Position numbers and translations under genes: made by a program. Under the pieces are notes generated by a model, which did no database searches, had not been told where the DNA came from, and saw nothing but the letters and a program-made list of their open reading frames with translations. DNA of 24,203 nt from Pirellulaceae bacterium (GTDB taxonomy: Bacteria; Planctomycetota; Planctomycetia; Pirellulales; Pirellulaceae), in contig JAKVBZ010000080.1 of the NCBI GenBank assembly GCA_022448645.1, positions 1 through 24,203 of the forward strand, in the 5' to 3' direction. This document shows positions 17,601 to 24,203 of this stretch, one piece after another. Position 1 is the first letter of the stretch; each line of letters starts with the position of its first letter.

Positions 17601-17851
17601 GGCGTGTCCGGTGTTGGACGGCGATACTGAGGCCCCATACCAATGCACATTCGTCCACGGACGTCAAAAGCCATGGCGCACGGATTGTGGACCAAAGGCT
17701 CTTGGGCAACCAATTCGATTCGAAACCCATCCAATACCTGTGGCAGCGGCATTTCTTCCGATCGGCCTGGGACACCCTGTACCAGTGCAGACCACGAAAA
17801 GACCATCCAGCAGCAACAGATTCTAGCGCCGAAATACCAGGCAGCCCGCAT
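14654..17851 (-). CDS. PVC-type multidomain dehydrogenase with chitobiase-like domain and C-terminal c-type cytochrome
   Basis: This is a 1065-residue exported protein. The ATG at 17851 is preceded by AGGAG with 8 bases spacing and begins a signal peptide (ICCCWMVFSWSALVQG). A longer frame to 18142 was rejected. Order: sorbosone-dehydrogenase-like propeller (about 35-470, GLNWGPDGRLYMSKGNSKG, VGPDGGLYIFGWG), HEAT-like helices (about 480-690), a chitobiase/Fn3-associated domain (about 697-745, YYTTDGSTPT), an unassigned beta-rich domain (about 760-883, IRCANNDSESRG, VYLGYD), then a cytochrome c with Cys940-Ser-Ala-Cys943-His944 and probable axial Met1037 (SAMPEF). It probably oxidises a carbohydrate and passes electrons to heme in the periplasm. 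The substrate is unknown. Its neighbours are glycan-active, which supports a sugar role. Confidence 0.93.
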   Translation of the reverse strand: MRAAWYFGARICCCWMVFSWSALVQGVPGRSEEMPLPQVLDGFRIELVAQEPLVHNPCAMAFDVRGRMCIGMGPQYRRPTPDTPGDSVWMVTDTNGDGQLDHKHQFASGFNCIQSIAWHGDDLWVANAPDLTLVRDTDGDNVADEYVRIYTDLGNLEHGLHGLNWGPDGRLYMSKGNSKGLTQPGRMAPAAFRELWGVTAPAGSPDIPAPKSFTAETYQRVYQDPADDWGAEGGVLVCDDMGENLEIISRGFRNPWDLAHDDQFNWQSTDNDQDDGDRVFMPFRGAHFGWGHPWSAHWTGRGHLPTAPITGPVFHGSGTGLTFYLADQFPVSYRGCWFFNDWLRKTTFMYRPEWEGALIQPKGGAWTEFVTGGDALYRPTDIEVGPDGGLYIFGWGKAYGVVWNEEQEQANEGRVFRVTWKGGSQDALSPLDWTRPLNEWSTEELVDGFASPIPARRVAAQLELLKRASSSHSLIEVVLQKINGTTKHVATPNRRIETWLVWTLGQMSHDGKELLPLTAGDNQNCRIQATRALGDGVRRGDFEIGLLVNTIVNGLDHSAARVRFAVLQTIHPAWWHVASNEEKLVVRKHLLAQASEETDRVCFYNIWQRMREVLPLSDRYLLLEDSRPGVRLAALLSLAEDRDVPEAGVEKMLADVDDRVREVAGLWIAKRGGNSLMSFSEPAGDFDGFLEIKIAPGIKPATMYYTTDGSTPTRNSPVWKGGLTVDRTMTLRVALYSRDQQIGPVAEMHYRLRSPVETSIRTGLLDIRAESDETYVAVYQGLVEGARVYSDRPYHFERIPKVLAGFTTIRCANNDSESRGQEFLRFESVVPITVYLGYDLRVSQRPNWLDGFMRTPLRIKTNDTEFEVYRRDYAAGVVTLGGNATVQANVGKSNYIVAIEQHGLQPKEDIVTVSAALSQLDEARPERGRALFFANGGATCSACHRADESGDGYGPDLLQLAKRRDPEHVVRSIIEPSAHITEGFYRQIIHTTAGTVVTGLLKEHTAAGITLVQPDGKTHFILSDDVDERLSDKKSAMPEFGSLLSAQQVADLTAWLIGRYDLEND

Positions 17852-18163
17852 ACCAATTGCTCCTATGATTTGCTGCGGAGGCGTGATTTTCCAGTCGATT
17901 ATTATAGCCCAGCGGAATTCCAACGTCTTCCATCTAAACACCCCTTTTGGTTCGCCAGCGCACAGAGATCGCAACTTCGATGGTACCGCCAGAGGTGACA
18001 AAAGCTTACATTTGTATGGTGTTTCATCATGGTTCGGGATGAGTCCGTACACGGCAAGGAAAGCCTCTGATTGAGCTATGAATGACTCCATCAACAAAAA
18101 CGATTCTTGCGTGTCGTACGGTCCGTGCCGGTCACACACCATGGTTAGTAAGCCTTAGCCTGG
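17852..18163. other. Divergent intergenic region
   Basis: This 312-base gap separates the minus-strand PVC dehydrogenase from the plus-strand small protein. The minus-strand frame stays open here for 97 codons, but the sequence lacks domain character and the AGGAG ribosome binding site at 17860-17864 marks the true start. Promoters for both directions must lie here; no convincing consensus was found. Confidence 0.5.
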
Positions 18164-18349
18164 ATGACATCTCCCATGAAACCAAAAGAAGAGCTACAGT
18201 CGATCATCGATCAGATTAAATCAGCGGAAAGTCCTGTCGGTATGGACGCAGTCTATGTCCATGCCTTGATTCTCGATAAGCTACAGAACGTGCAAGAGCG
18301 TTTGCAACGATTAGAAAAGATGGTTGCAGCGATCGACAGTGACAGCTGA
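18164..18349 (+). CDS. Small hypothetical protein, helical, 61 residues
   Basis: This small cytosolic protein has no signal peptide. An N-terminal helix (EELQSIIDQIKSAE) is followed by a second helix with heptad-like leucines (LILDKLQNVQERLQRLEKMV), consistent with a coiled-coil or dimerising helix pair. Its composition looks like a real protein rather than a chance frame. An ATG four codons downstream (18176) is an equally possible start. I do not recognise the family. It lies 82 bases upstream of the GH43-like gene on the same strand, so it may share that transcript. Confidence 0.6.
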   Translation: MTSPMKPKEELQSIIDQIKSAESPVGMDAVYVHALILDKLQNVQERLQRLEKMVAAIDSDS

Positions 18350-18430
18350 CACCGAACAACCACGCTTCGCATCAGGCTTCGTTTCCTAAAACAGATTCTG
18401 CCTTTGATCAACATCCATAGAAACCTATCT

Positions 18431-19369
18431 ATGTTACGAGTTTTGGCGTACACGTGCTGGCTTGCCAGTTTTACTTATCTTGGTTTGCAAAACCAAGCAC
18501 AGGCCGAGCGGTTCGTGCACATCTTTACATCGTTCCGAGGAAACGGTGAGGATGGTCTTCATCTTGCCTTCAGTCGTGACGGGCTGCATTGGACCGCGCT
18601 CAAGAACGACAAGTCGTTCCTGAAACCAACCGTAGGAGGTAGACTCATGCGCGACCCCTGCATCATTCAGGGGCCAGATCACGCCTTCCATATGGTTTGG
18701 ACAACCAGCTGGACCGACAAGGGCATCGGCATTGCTCATTCCACAGATTTGATTCATTGGTCGGAACAGAAATTTATCCCTGTGATGGAACATGAGCCCA
18801 ACGCACGCAACTGCTGGGCTCCCGAAATCACTTGGGACCCCAATGGCGAACAATTCGTAATCTATTGGGCAACCACCATTTCTGACCGCTTCACGGAAAC
18901 GGCTAAATTTGCGGATGCAGGGTGGAACCACCGCATGTACTGCACCACCACCAAGGATTTTAAGAGCTACTCACCAACCCGACTTTTCTACAATCCTGGC
19001 TTTAACGTGATTGATTCCACCATCACTCGCTTTCACGACCAATACGTCATGGTCACGAAAGATGAAACCCGTTATCCGCCTGCAAAAAGCCTGCACCTCT
19101 TAATCTGCGACAAGGTAACCGGCCCCTGGGAAAACCCGACCACGCCATTTACCCCCCAGGGTCTCTGGGTAGAAGGCCCAACCATTCTTCAAGTGGGCGA
19201 CTTGTGGTACGTCTATTACGACTGTTACCAACAACATCGATATGGCGCCATGCGAACCAGAAACTTCCAAGAGTGGGAAGACGTTTCCGAACAACTTAGA
19301 ATTCCCCAAGGGATGCGCCACGGGACCGCATTCTCGGTATCTGAAACAATCTTCCAAGCACTCGATTAG
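18431..19369 (+). CDS. Exported GH43-like five-bladed propeller glycoside hydrolase
   Basis: This 312-residue protein starts at the ATG that begins a signal peptide (1-25, ending NQAQA); an in-frame TTG at 18404 was rejected. The fold pattern is of the GH43/GH32 five-bladed propeller: HLAFSRDGLHW, GIAHSTDLIHWSEQKF, CWAPEITWDPNGEQFVIYWA and WYVYYDCY. Candidate catalytic residues are Asp75 (MRDPCI, base), Asp195 (NVIDST, pKa modulator) and Glu248 (WVEGPT, acid). GH43 enzymes remove arabinose, xylose or galactose units from polysaccharides; which one applies here cannot be told. It faces the sulfatase tail to tail with only 90 bases between. The context fits degradation of a decorated polysaccharide outside the cytoplasm. 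Confidence 0.82.
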   Translation: MLRVLAYTCWLASFTYLGLQNQAQAERFVHIFTSFRGNGEDGLHLAFSRDGLHWTALKNDKSFLKPTVGGRLMRDPCIIQGPDHAFHMVWTTSWTDKGIGIAHSTDLIHWSEQKFIPVMEHEPNARNCWAPEITWDPNGEQFVIYWATTISDRFTETAKFADAGWNHRMYCTTTKDFKSYSPTRLFYNPGFNVIDSTITRFHDQYVMVTKDETRYPPAKSLHLLICDKVTGPWENPTTPFTPQGLWVEGPTILQVGDLWYVYYDCYQQHRYGAMRTRNFQEWEDVSEQLRIPQGMRHGTAFSVSETIFQALD

Positions 19370-19459
19370 AGGAACCAAGCTTCCTACAAGACACCGTCGG
19401 ATAGCAATCATTCCACGCTTCCGTCAGCACTCACGAATAGGCGTCGTCGACGGGGTATC

Positions 19460-20878
19460 TCAGAAGAGAGGCTCGCTCATCTCGCCGTTGATCTTATGCC
19501 AAAGTGAAACCAGTTCGGCCAGTTTTGTCGGATGAGTCGCTGCACGATCCATTTCTTCAGAAACGTCGCTTGCCAGATCATAAAGTTGCCAATGGAAATC
19601 ACCTGAACTGAGCTGTTTGTCCATACGTACGAGTTTCCAGTCGCCGTGACGAATTGCCGTTTTTTTACCCTGTCGCCAGAAAAGTGTCTCATGCGGACGT
19701 CCCGTCTTCTTACCGTTCAGGAAAGGTATTAAGTCGACACCTTCTACCTGTTTTGGCGTCTCCGTTCCGGCGACGGCAGACGCCGTGGCGAAGATATCCA
19801 TCGAGCTAACCGGCTGTTCATACACTTTGCCGGACGGCAACTTTCCCTTCCATTGCACCATATAAGGGACTCGAATGCCGCCTTCATACATCTGGCTTTT
19901 TCCGCCGCGCAAGGGCAGGTTGGATGACGTGAGTTCCCGAGTTGGTCCACCGTTATCACTCAGAAAAAACACGAGCGTATTCTCTTCAAGCCCTGATTCA
20001 CGCAATTGGGCCAGCACAGCGCCAACGCTGTCATCCATATTAGACAACATCGCAGCGAAAATCCGACGGTGAATGTCTTCGATGTGAGGAAACCTTTGCA
20101 TGTACGCATCCGCTCCCTGCAGGGGGCTATGGACAGCGTTGTAAGCGAGATAAAGAAAAAAAGGCTTATCGTCATGTCGATCGATAAAATCCACCGCCTC
20201 TCGCGTGAGGGCATCGGTGAGATATTCCGTTTCTACTACCGGCTGTCCACCTCGAACAATCGGATTGTTGGCATCGTAATCGGGTTCGTCGTAACCCATA
20301 TGGTCCGTGTAGACCAGTCCTTTCTGTCCAATCCATCGACCTTTGATCCCGCCCGGTAGCGTTTCACGACGCAGCATGGTCGTCACACCTTTCCATGGCG
20401 GAGGAACAAAATAATGACCTTCGTGAGTGAAACCGAAGAATTCGTCAAAGCCATGACGAAACGGATGATACGGCGCCGTCCCACCTTGATGCCACTTCCC
20501 AATGAGCCCAGTTGTGTAACCAGCGGCGCGAAGCGTTTCCGCGATCGTGATTTCCTCCGTAGGCAAACCGTAGCCTGGTTCTTCGTTCTTTTCTCCGATG
20601 GGATTAAATTCGTAGCCAAAACGTGTCGGGGTACGCCCCGTCAGCAGACCAGCTCGTGAAGGACTACAGTTCGGTCCAGCCACATAACCGGCCGTGAAGC
20701 GCACGCCGTTTCGAGCAATCGAATCAATGTAAGGCGTCGGAATTTCTGAATTACCCTGACAACCGAGTTCGCCGTATCCCAAATCATCGGCAAACAGCAC
20801 GACGATATTCGGCGGACGATCAGCAGCGGTAACCAAAACGGGCAGCAGAAAAACCAGCAAACAACTATATGCCTTCAT
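19460..20878 (-). CDS. Secreted type I (formylglycine) sulfatase
   Basis: This 472-residue protein has a signal peptide (1-19, LLVFLLPVLVTAAD). The active site looks complete: metal ligands Asp31/Asp32 (LFADDLGYGE), formylglycine Cys71 in CSPSRAGLLTG with Arg75, Lys128 and His130 (GKWHQGG), His250 (AVHSPL), Asp308/Asn309 (LSDNGG) and Lys327 (GGKSQMYEGG). It removes sulfate esters from sugars or other substrates, and needs a formylglycine-generating enzyme not found in this window. AAGGA about nine bases upstream is a fair ribosome binding site. The ATG overlaps the TGA of an upstream minus-strand frame (ATGA), which suggests translational coupling. The substrate is unknown; the length suits carbohydrate sulfatases. 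Confidence 0.95.
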   Translation of the reverse strand: MKAYSCLLVFLLPVLVTAADRPPNIVVLFADDLGYGELGCQGNSEIPTPYIDSIARNGVRFTAGYVAGPNCSPSRAGLLTGRTPTRFGYEFNPIGEKNEEPGYGLPTEEITIAETLRAAGYTTGLIGKWHQGGTAPYHPFRHGFDEFFGFTHEGHYFVPPPWKGVTTMLRRETLPGGIKGRWIGQKGLVYTDHMGYDEPDYDANNPIVRGGQPVVETEYLTDALTREAVDFIDRHDDKPFFLYLAYNAVHSPLQGADAYMQRFPHIEDIHRRIFAAMLSNMDDSVGAVLAQLRESGLEENTLVFFLSDNGGPTRELTSSNLPLRGGKSQMYEGGIRVPYMVQWKGKLPSGKVYEQPVSSMDIFATASAVAGTETPKQVEGVDLIPFLNGKKTGRPHETLFWRQGKKTAIRHGDWKLVRMDKQLSSGDFHWQLYDLASDVSEEMDRAATHPTKLAELVSLWHKINGEMSEPLF

Positions 20879-21219
20879 CTTGGGAATCCTTTTAGGCCAT
20901 TTTTCCGTTCACTATTGAAAACGCAACCGTGCTGCTCGAGTCCATCTCGCCCGACAAACGAAAAGTCAGTGAGGACCGCCAGATCGTTGCCATTTGGCAT
21001 CGCTGAATCAACCGGGGCAACCATTCCATGCAGTGCATCTTTCCTGCCGGATCGTCGTCTCTCTTTCTCACCATGGTACATACAAATCTCTCCAGCCGGC
21101 TGCCATTTCCGCGTAGGGAACACCCAACGATTCGGAACATTCTTGATCTTGGCAAACTTACTTTTAGACTGAACCCTGAATTTCCTGTAGACACGTCTCT
21201 TCTGAACGGACACATTCAA
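20875..21219 (-). CDS. Possible gene remnant coupled to the sulfatase start
   Basis: A minus-strand frame has its TGA overlapping the sulfatase ATG. It has only a TTG as possible start (21219), and an in-frame stop lies at 21237-21235. The codon use of the C-terminal 85 residues looks coding (KWQPAGEICMYHGEKERR, APVDSAMPNGNDLAVL, GRDGLEQHGCVFNSE), but I recognise no family. It has no signal peptide. It is either a short real gene or the 3' remnant of a longer exported protein whose front was lost in the same event that left the sulfatase relic next door. Confidence 0.35.
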   Translation of the reverse strand: MNVSVQKRRVYRKFRVQSKSKFAKIKNVPNRWVFPTRKWQPAGEICMYHGEKERRRSGRKDALHGMVAPVDSAMPNGNDLAVLTDFSFVGRDGLEQHGCVFNSERKNGLKGFPR

Positions 21220-21318
21220 CGACTTGGTTGCAGTCTAACATGCACAACACCTCTACGGTAAGCTTTCCTGCCACGCAAAAAGCCAATGTGAACCGCCACG
21301 CCGAACCATACCACCGTC

Positions 21319-21966
21319 ATGAACAGCAAATCACCAAAGAGGAAGAATCGTTCCGGCAACGGCCAGGAAGTGACGAAGTTTCCGGACGACTTCTACATGA
21401 CCGACCAGCTTACTGCCCACGCCATCGAGCAAATCACGCGATTCGCTACGACGGAGGCGCCGTTCTTCGTCTACGTCGGTTATACCGCTCCCCACTTTCC
21501 GTTGCATGCCTTGCCCGAATATATCCAGAAATATCAAGACATCTATGATGACGGATATGCTGTATTGCGCGAACGGCGTTACCATCGACTGCGCGAAATG
21601 GGAATGATAAACCGTGCCTGGCCACTATCACCACCACATGAACAACTCGGTCAGTCAGAGCTTGATTTTCCGGTCACGCCTTGGCAACAGATTCAGAACA
21701 AGGCCCTTGAAACTCGCCGAATGAAGTCTACCGATGTAAATTCCGAATTCGTTGTCAAGACGGTATCTCCTGAATTTCATCAGCTGAGCTCCTGGCAGAG
21801 AACTGGTATTAGTTTCTCGGGACGAATGCTGGGAGCATCCCGGCGAAGAGCTGTGGTGTCGATCCTAGCGAATTCCGGCACCATCACTCCACACCCTGCT
21901 GACAGGAATTCCTATCAGCTATCCGTCTCATCGGCGAAACATCCTCAGTCCGCTTCCGGCGCATAG
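21319..21966 (+). pseudogene. Relic of a second sulfatase (internal fragment with frameshift)
   Basis: The plus frame from 21319 encodes an internal piece of a type I sulfatase: FPDDFYMTDQLTAHAIEQI, PFFVYVGYTAPHFPLHALPE, REMGMINRAWPLSPPH and TPWQQIQNKALETRRM (residues about 15-135, nucleotides 21361-21723). This matches the middle of arylsulfatases. The N-terminal half with the formylglycine cysteine is absent. After 21723 similarity stops in this frame, but in another frame WEHPG at 21830-21844 resembles the WEHEG motif near the sulfatase C-terminus, followed by RAVV after a shift. The segments between are deleted. The last 22 bases overlap the 3' end of the minus-strand gene. It cannot make an active sulfatase. 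Confidence 0.75.
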
Positions 21967-24095
21967 TAAGGTTGCACCTGAAGAAAATTGAACATCAGTT
22001 GCTGCCCTATCGGTCCACCCGGTCCCTGTTCGCTTGACCAGTCGGTGACTGTGACACGAGCTGATTGGCCATTGGCGCGAAACTGATACGAGTAGTAGTT
22101 CAGCCAAGTGTCGTTTGTTTTTATGTCAACATAGGACGCGGAAGGGATGATTGCCGTGAAAGACTTGTCGGGGATCACGGTGACGTTTTCCAACTGGATG
22201 CTGACGGCCTGCTTCACTCTCTTTGACACGTCTTCGTAATCGCAACTCATCATTCGAAAAGTGTACAATCTACCGGGTTGAAGATCCCTGATTTCCTGGG
22301 TGATTCTATTCGGTTTGTTTTCGCTTCTGGTCATAACTAAACCGGTATCACCCTCTGAAGTTTTGACACGTTTTTGAATCTCACTGAGGCCGGGCATGCT
22401 AGCCGTGTGGATACTTCCCTGCTTTGCAGGGATAATCTTCCAACCCTTTACCCCGTCACCAAAATCGCCGTTCACCAGATGCGGAGAAATGTACGGATCG
22501 TTTGTGGCTGGCTCGGTGCTGCCTTCGATGCCATAGTGGCGAAAGAGATGACAAGTCCAACGAAGGATCTCCTCGTCTGTATAGTCACTGTGATATCCCA
22601 TCAGTCCATAGGTTCCCCAGAACATCGGATTGTTTGCAACCACGTTAAACTGCATATCGAGCCAAGCTTTGTAGTTCACATAGGGGGTCGTGCGCAACGT
22701 TTCGCCGCCAGGAACTGAAAAAATACCGAAACAGATTGCCATTTGTTCCATCGAGCCTGGACACCGTTCGCGATAATAACGCGCTCCCTGCACGAGACCA
22801 TATTCCGTTTGCAAATAATTACGCGCCGCAACATCACTCGGCTGGGGAAGATACTTATCCCACTTTGTCGACAGATAACGCTCCCATGCCATCACTCCGC
22901 CGGCATCCATGATGCTCTTCACAAGCGCCCTGCCATGTTTGGAAGAATGAAGTGTGGCCACATAAGCGTAAAAGGGCTTGTTCTTGAACTTTGGACCATC
23001 GCTGAGTTGACGTATCGCCTTTGCATAGTGGCTGTAGGAAGGGTCGTCATACCCAACGAACTCATCTAAGATCAACCCGTCAACTATGGACTTGGTGATC
23101 GCTTGCCTGGTCGATAGATACTCATAGGCTTGCTCGGCAGAAAACCGTTCCTGCCCGATATCCGGAGTACCTTTAGCTGGATAGCCGACCAAAACTTTTC
23201 CTCCACGTCGCTTCCATTTTTTAAACTTCGGGAAATATGGGTGGTCTTCGGCCAGTAAGTCGGGGGCTGTAATGAACACATTGACATGGTTCACAACATA
23301 TTTGTCGTAGAATTCGAGTTCAGACATCCCCAAATCGGCGTTAAATGTTTGTACATTTCCGTATTCATGCAAGAGGATCTCCGGGATGGACCGAATAACG
23401 AGCCTTTCTATCTGACAGTCTCCGGCAGCACTCACCGTCAACTCATGATTGCCTGCGGGCAGAACACGCATTGATTCCTTGGTCGCTTTCTCTCCCTTTT
23501 CTAAGGAAATGATATCCTTGTATTGGCCCAGAGACATGCGCATTCCACCACCTGTTGCTTGTGCCGTTACCGCCACATAGACCCAGCGTCTCTTCGGACT
23601 CTTGAACCTGTAGGTCTTGGCACCGTCGATGACCGTTTGTTCAAGATTCAAAAGTTCCCAGACAACATTATTCAGTATCTTGACCCCCTTGAATTCATCG
23701 GCTTGGCCAGGCCACGCGACCGGCTTCTCGACCGGTTCGCCAATCGGACTACCATCGGCTGAGAGGATGACCGTGCGCGCCCGATAGTCACCAGGCTGCA
23801 AGGGCACCGCATTAACCACGACGTTAAGTACAGTCACCTGCTGTTGAATTTGCTCTACTTTTCGCGCAACCGTTTTGATTCCTTGCTTGTCCAGGATGCG
23901 GACTTCGACGGAGGAACCAACTGGCAGCGGCAGCATTTCCGCACAATTGGCTTGGACCGCAACCCATCCCGGCTCGGACAGAACGTCTACGATAACTTCC
24001 GGACTGCCGACCGCCGACCTTAAAGAACCGAACATCAAGGCCAGCAACAACGCGACATGTGTCTTTCCCAAGATTTTTCTCCTGCTCAAATCCAT
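21945..24095 (-). CDS. Secreted protein of unknown family with TIM-barrel-like core and C-terminal carbohydrate-binding-like domain
   Basis: This 716-residue protein starts at ATG 24095; an in-frame TTG at 24137 was rejected because the signal peptide (HVALLLALMFGSLRSAVG) follows the ATG. The N-terminal 230 residues are beta-rich. The middle (about 240-560) has a barrel-like layout: FKKWKRRGGKVLVGYP, IVDGLILDEFVGYDD (Asp344/Glu345 at a strand end), KPFYAYVATLH and NVVANNPMFWGTYGLMGYH. This recalls glycoside hydrolase-like barrels in which an acid at a strand end is catalytic, but no family is clear. The C-terminal domain (about 570-716, NGDFGDGVKGWKI, GRLYTFRMMSCDYED) looks like a carbohydrate-binding module. 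I do not recognise the family; the function as a glycan-active protein is an inference from shape and neighbours. Confidence 0.8.
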   Translation of the reverse strand: MDLSRRKILGKTHVALLLALMFGSLRSAVGSPEVIVDVLSEPGWVAVQANCAEMLPLPVGSSVEVRILDKQGIKTVARKVEQIQQQVTVLNVVVNAVPLQPGDYRARTVILSADGSPIGEPVEKPVAWPGQADEFKGVKILNNVVWELLNLEQTVIDGAKTYRFKSPKRRWVYVAVTAQATGGGMRMSLGQYKDIISLEKGEKATKESMRVLPAGNHELTVSAAGDCQIERLVIRSIPEILLHEYGNVQTFNADLGMSELEFYDKYVVNHVNVFITAPDLLAEDHPYFPKFKKWKRRGGKVLVGYPAKGTPDIGQERFSAEQAYEYLSTRQAITKSIVDGLILDEFVGYDDPSYSHYAKAIRQLSDGPKFKNKPFYAYVATLHSSKHGRALVKSIMDAGGVMAWERYLSTKWDKYLPQPSDVAARNYLQTEYGLVQGARYYRERCPGSMEQMAICFGIFSVPGGETLRTTPYVNYKAWLDMQFNVVANNPMFWGTYGLMGYHSDYTDEEILRWTCHLFRHYGIEGSTEPATNDPYISPHLVNGDFGDGVKGWKIIPAKQGSIHTASMPGLSEIQKRVKTSEGDTGLVMTRSENKPNRITQEIRDLQPGRLYTFRMMSCDYEDVSKRVKQAVSIQLENVTVIPDKSFTAIIPSASYVDIKTNDTWLNYYSYQFRANGQSARVTVTDWSSEQGPGGPIGQQLMFNFLQVQPYYAPEAD

Positions 24096-24203
24096 CTTTC
24101 GAGAGATGGTTGGATTTGGATAAAGTAACAACAACAATGCCTGGACGATGGTTCGGTAGGGAATATCTCGCTGACCGTATCGCCTACCGGGTCGTGTCTT
24201 TGG
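24096..24203. other. Upstream region of the minus-strand 716-residue protein gene
   Basis: The leader on the minus strand contains TTGTTGTTGTTAC at about 24126-24138 and TACTTTATC just after it, which could supply promoter elements. This is weak. No other gene is seen before the window ends. Confidence 0.25.

Noticed and set aside
16085..17998. Long plus-strand frames (up to 212 residues) opposite the PVC dehydrogenase
   Set aside because: They are antisense shadows of a well supported 1065-residue protein.
14654..18142. A 1162-residue version of the PVC dehydrogenase starting at 18142
   Set aside because: The extra 97 residues lack domain character, and a good AGGAG site plus signal peptide mark the ATG at 17851.
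1..24203. tRNA, rRNA, CRISPR array, insertion sequence or prophage
   Set aside because: No cloverleaf, regularly spaced repeats, transposase/integrase motif or terminal inverted repeats were seen by reading; a covariance-model scan was not possible.

Overview
The window looks like a piece of a planctomycete chromosome, most likely a Pirellulales/Rhodopirellula-type bacterium. The evidence is two PVC-type dehydrogenase/cytochrome proteins (one cut by the left edge), a secreted formylglycine sulfatase plus the relic of a second one, a secreted PQQ-like propeller protein opening with the planctomycete-style ADWPQFRGP motif, many exported proteins, loose gene packing and frequent absence of a Shine-Dalgarno sequence. 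I saw no rRNA, tRNA, CRISPR array, transposase or phage gene. The organism assignment is an inference from gene content, not from a marker gene.

Layout. 1-2548 (minus) is the N-terminal part of a PVC-type beta-propeller/HEAT protein running off the left edge. A 552-base divergent gap with a small perfect palindrome separates it from a plus-strand run of intracellular sugar-phosphate enzymes: an FSA-type transaldolase (3101-3754), a glucosamine-6-phosphate deaminase-like protein (3846-4679) and a TIM-barrel amidohydrolase (4930-5757). Next come an exported OB-fold/EEP nuclease-phosphatase (5866-7176), an OmpR/PhoB-type response regulator (7268-7990) and a sensor histidine kinase with a very large extracytoplasmic region (8104-10014). 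The regulator is preceded by two GTTACA repeats exactly 11 bases apart and ends in a 10-bp hairpin. An exported alpha/beta hydrolase and an exported PQQ-like propeller (10274-12497) form a tight pair. A SUKH-like cytosolic protein (12550-13296) and a VOC/glyoxalase-fold protein (13737-14240) follow, with a strong 12-bp hairpin between them.

The right part, 14654-24095, resembles a glycan-scavenging neighbourhood. It holds a complete multidomain PVC dehydrogenase with a chitobiase-like domain and a c-type heme site (minus), a 61-residue conserved-looking small protein, a GH43-like five-bladed propeller hydrolase, a sulfatase with all expected active-site residues (minus), a decayed sulfatase fragment (plus) and a secreted 716-residue protein of unknown family with a DE-containing, TIM-barrel-like core (minus).

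How the genes may work together (inference). The exported sulfatase, GH43-like protein, PVC dehydrogenase and unknown 716-residue protein would act on sulfated or decorated polysaccharide outside the cytoplasm. The transaldolase/deaminase pair could handle amino-sugar phosphate inside the cell. The nuclease next to a PhoB-like two-component system suggests phosphate scavenging from nucleic acid. The least explained items are the sulfatase scar with a translationally coupled orphan reading frame, the hairpins at 7965-7991 and 13636-13664, and the unrecognised sensor region of the kinase.
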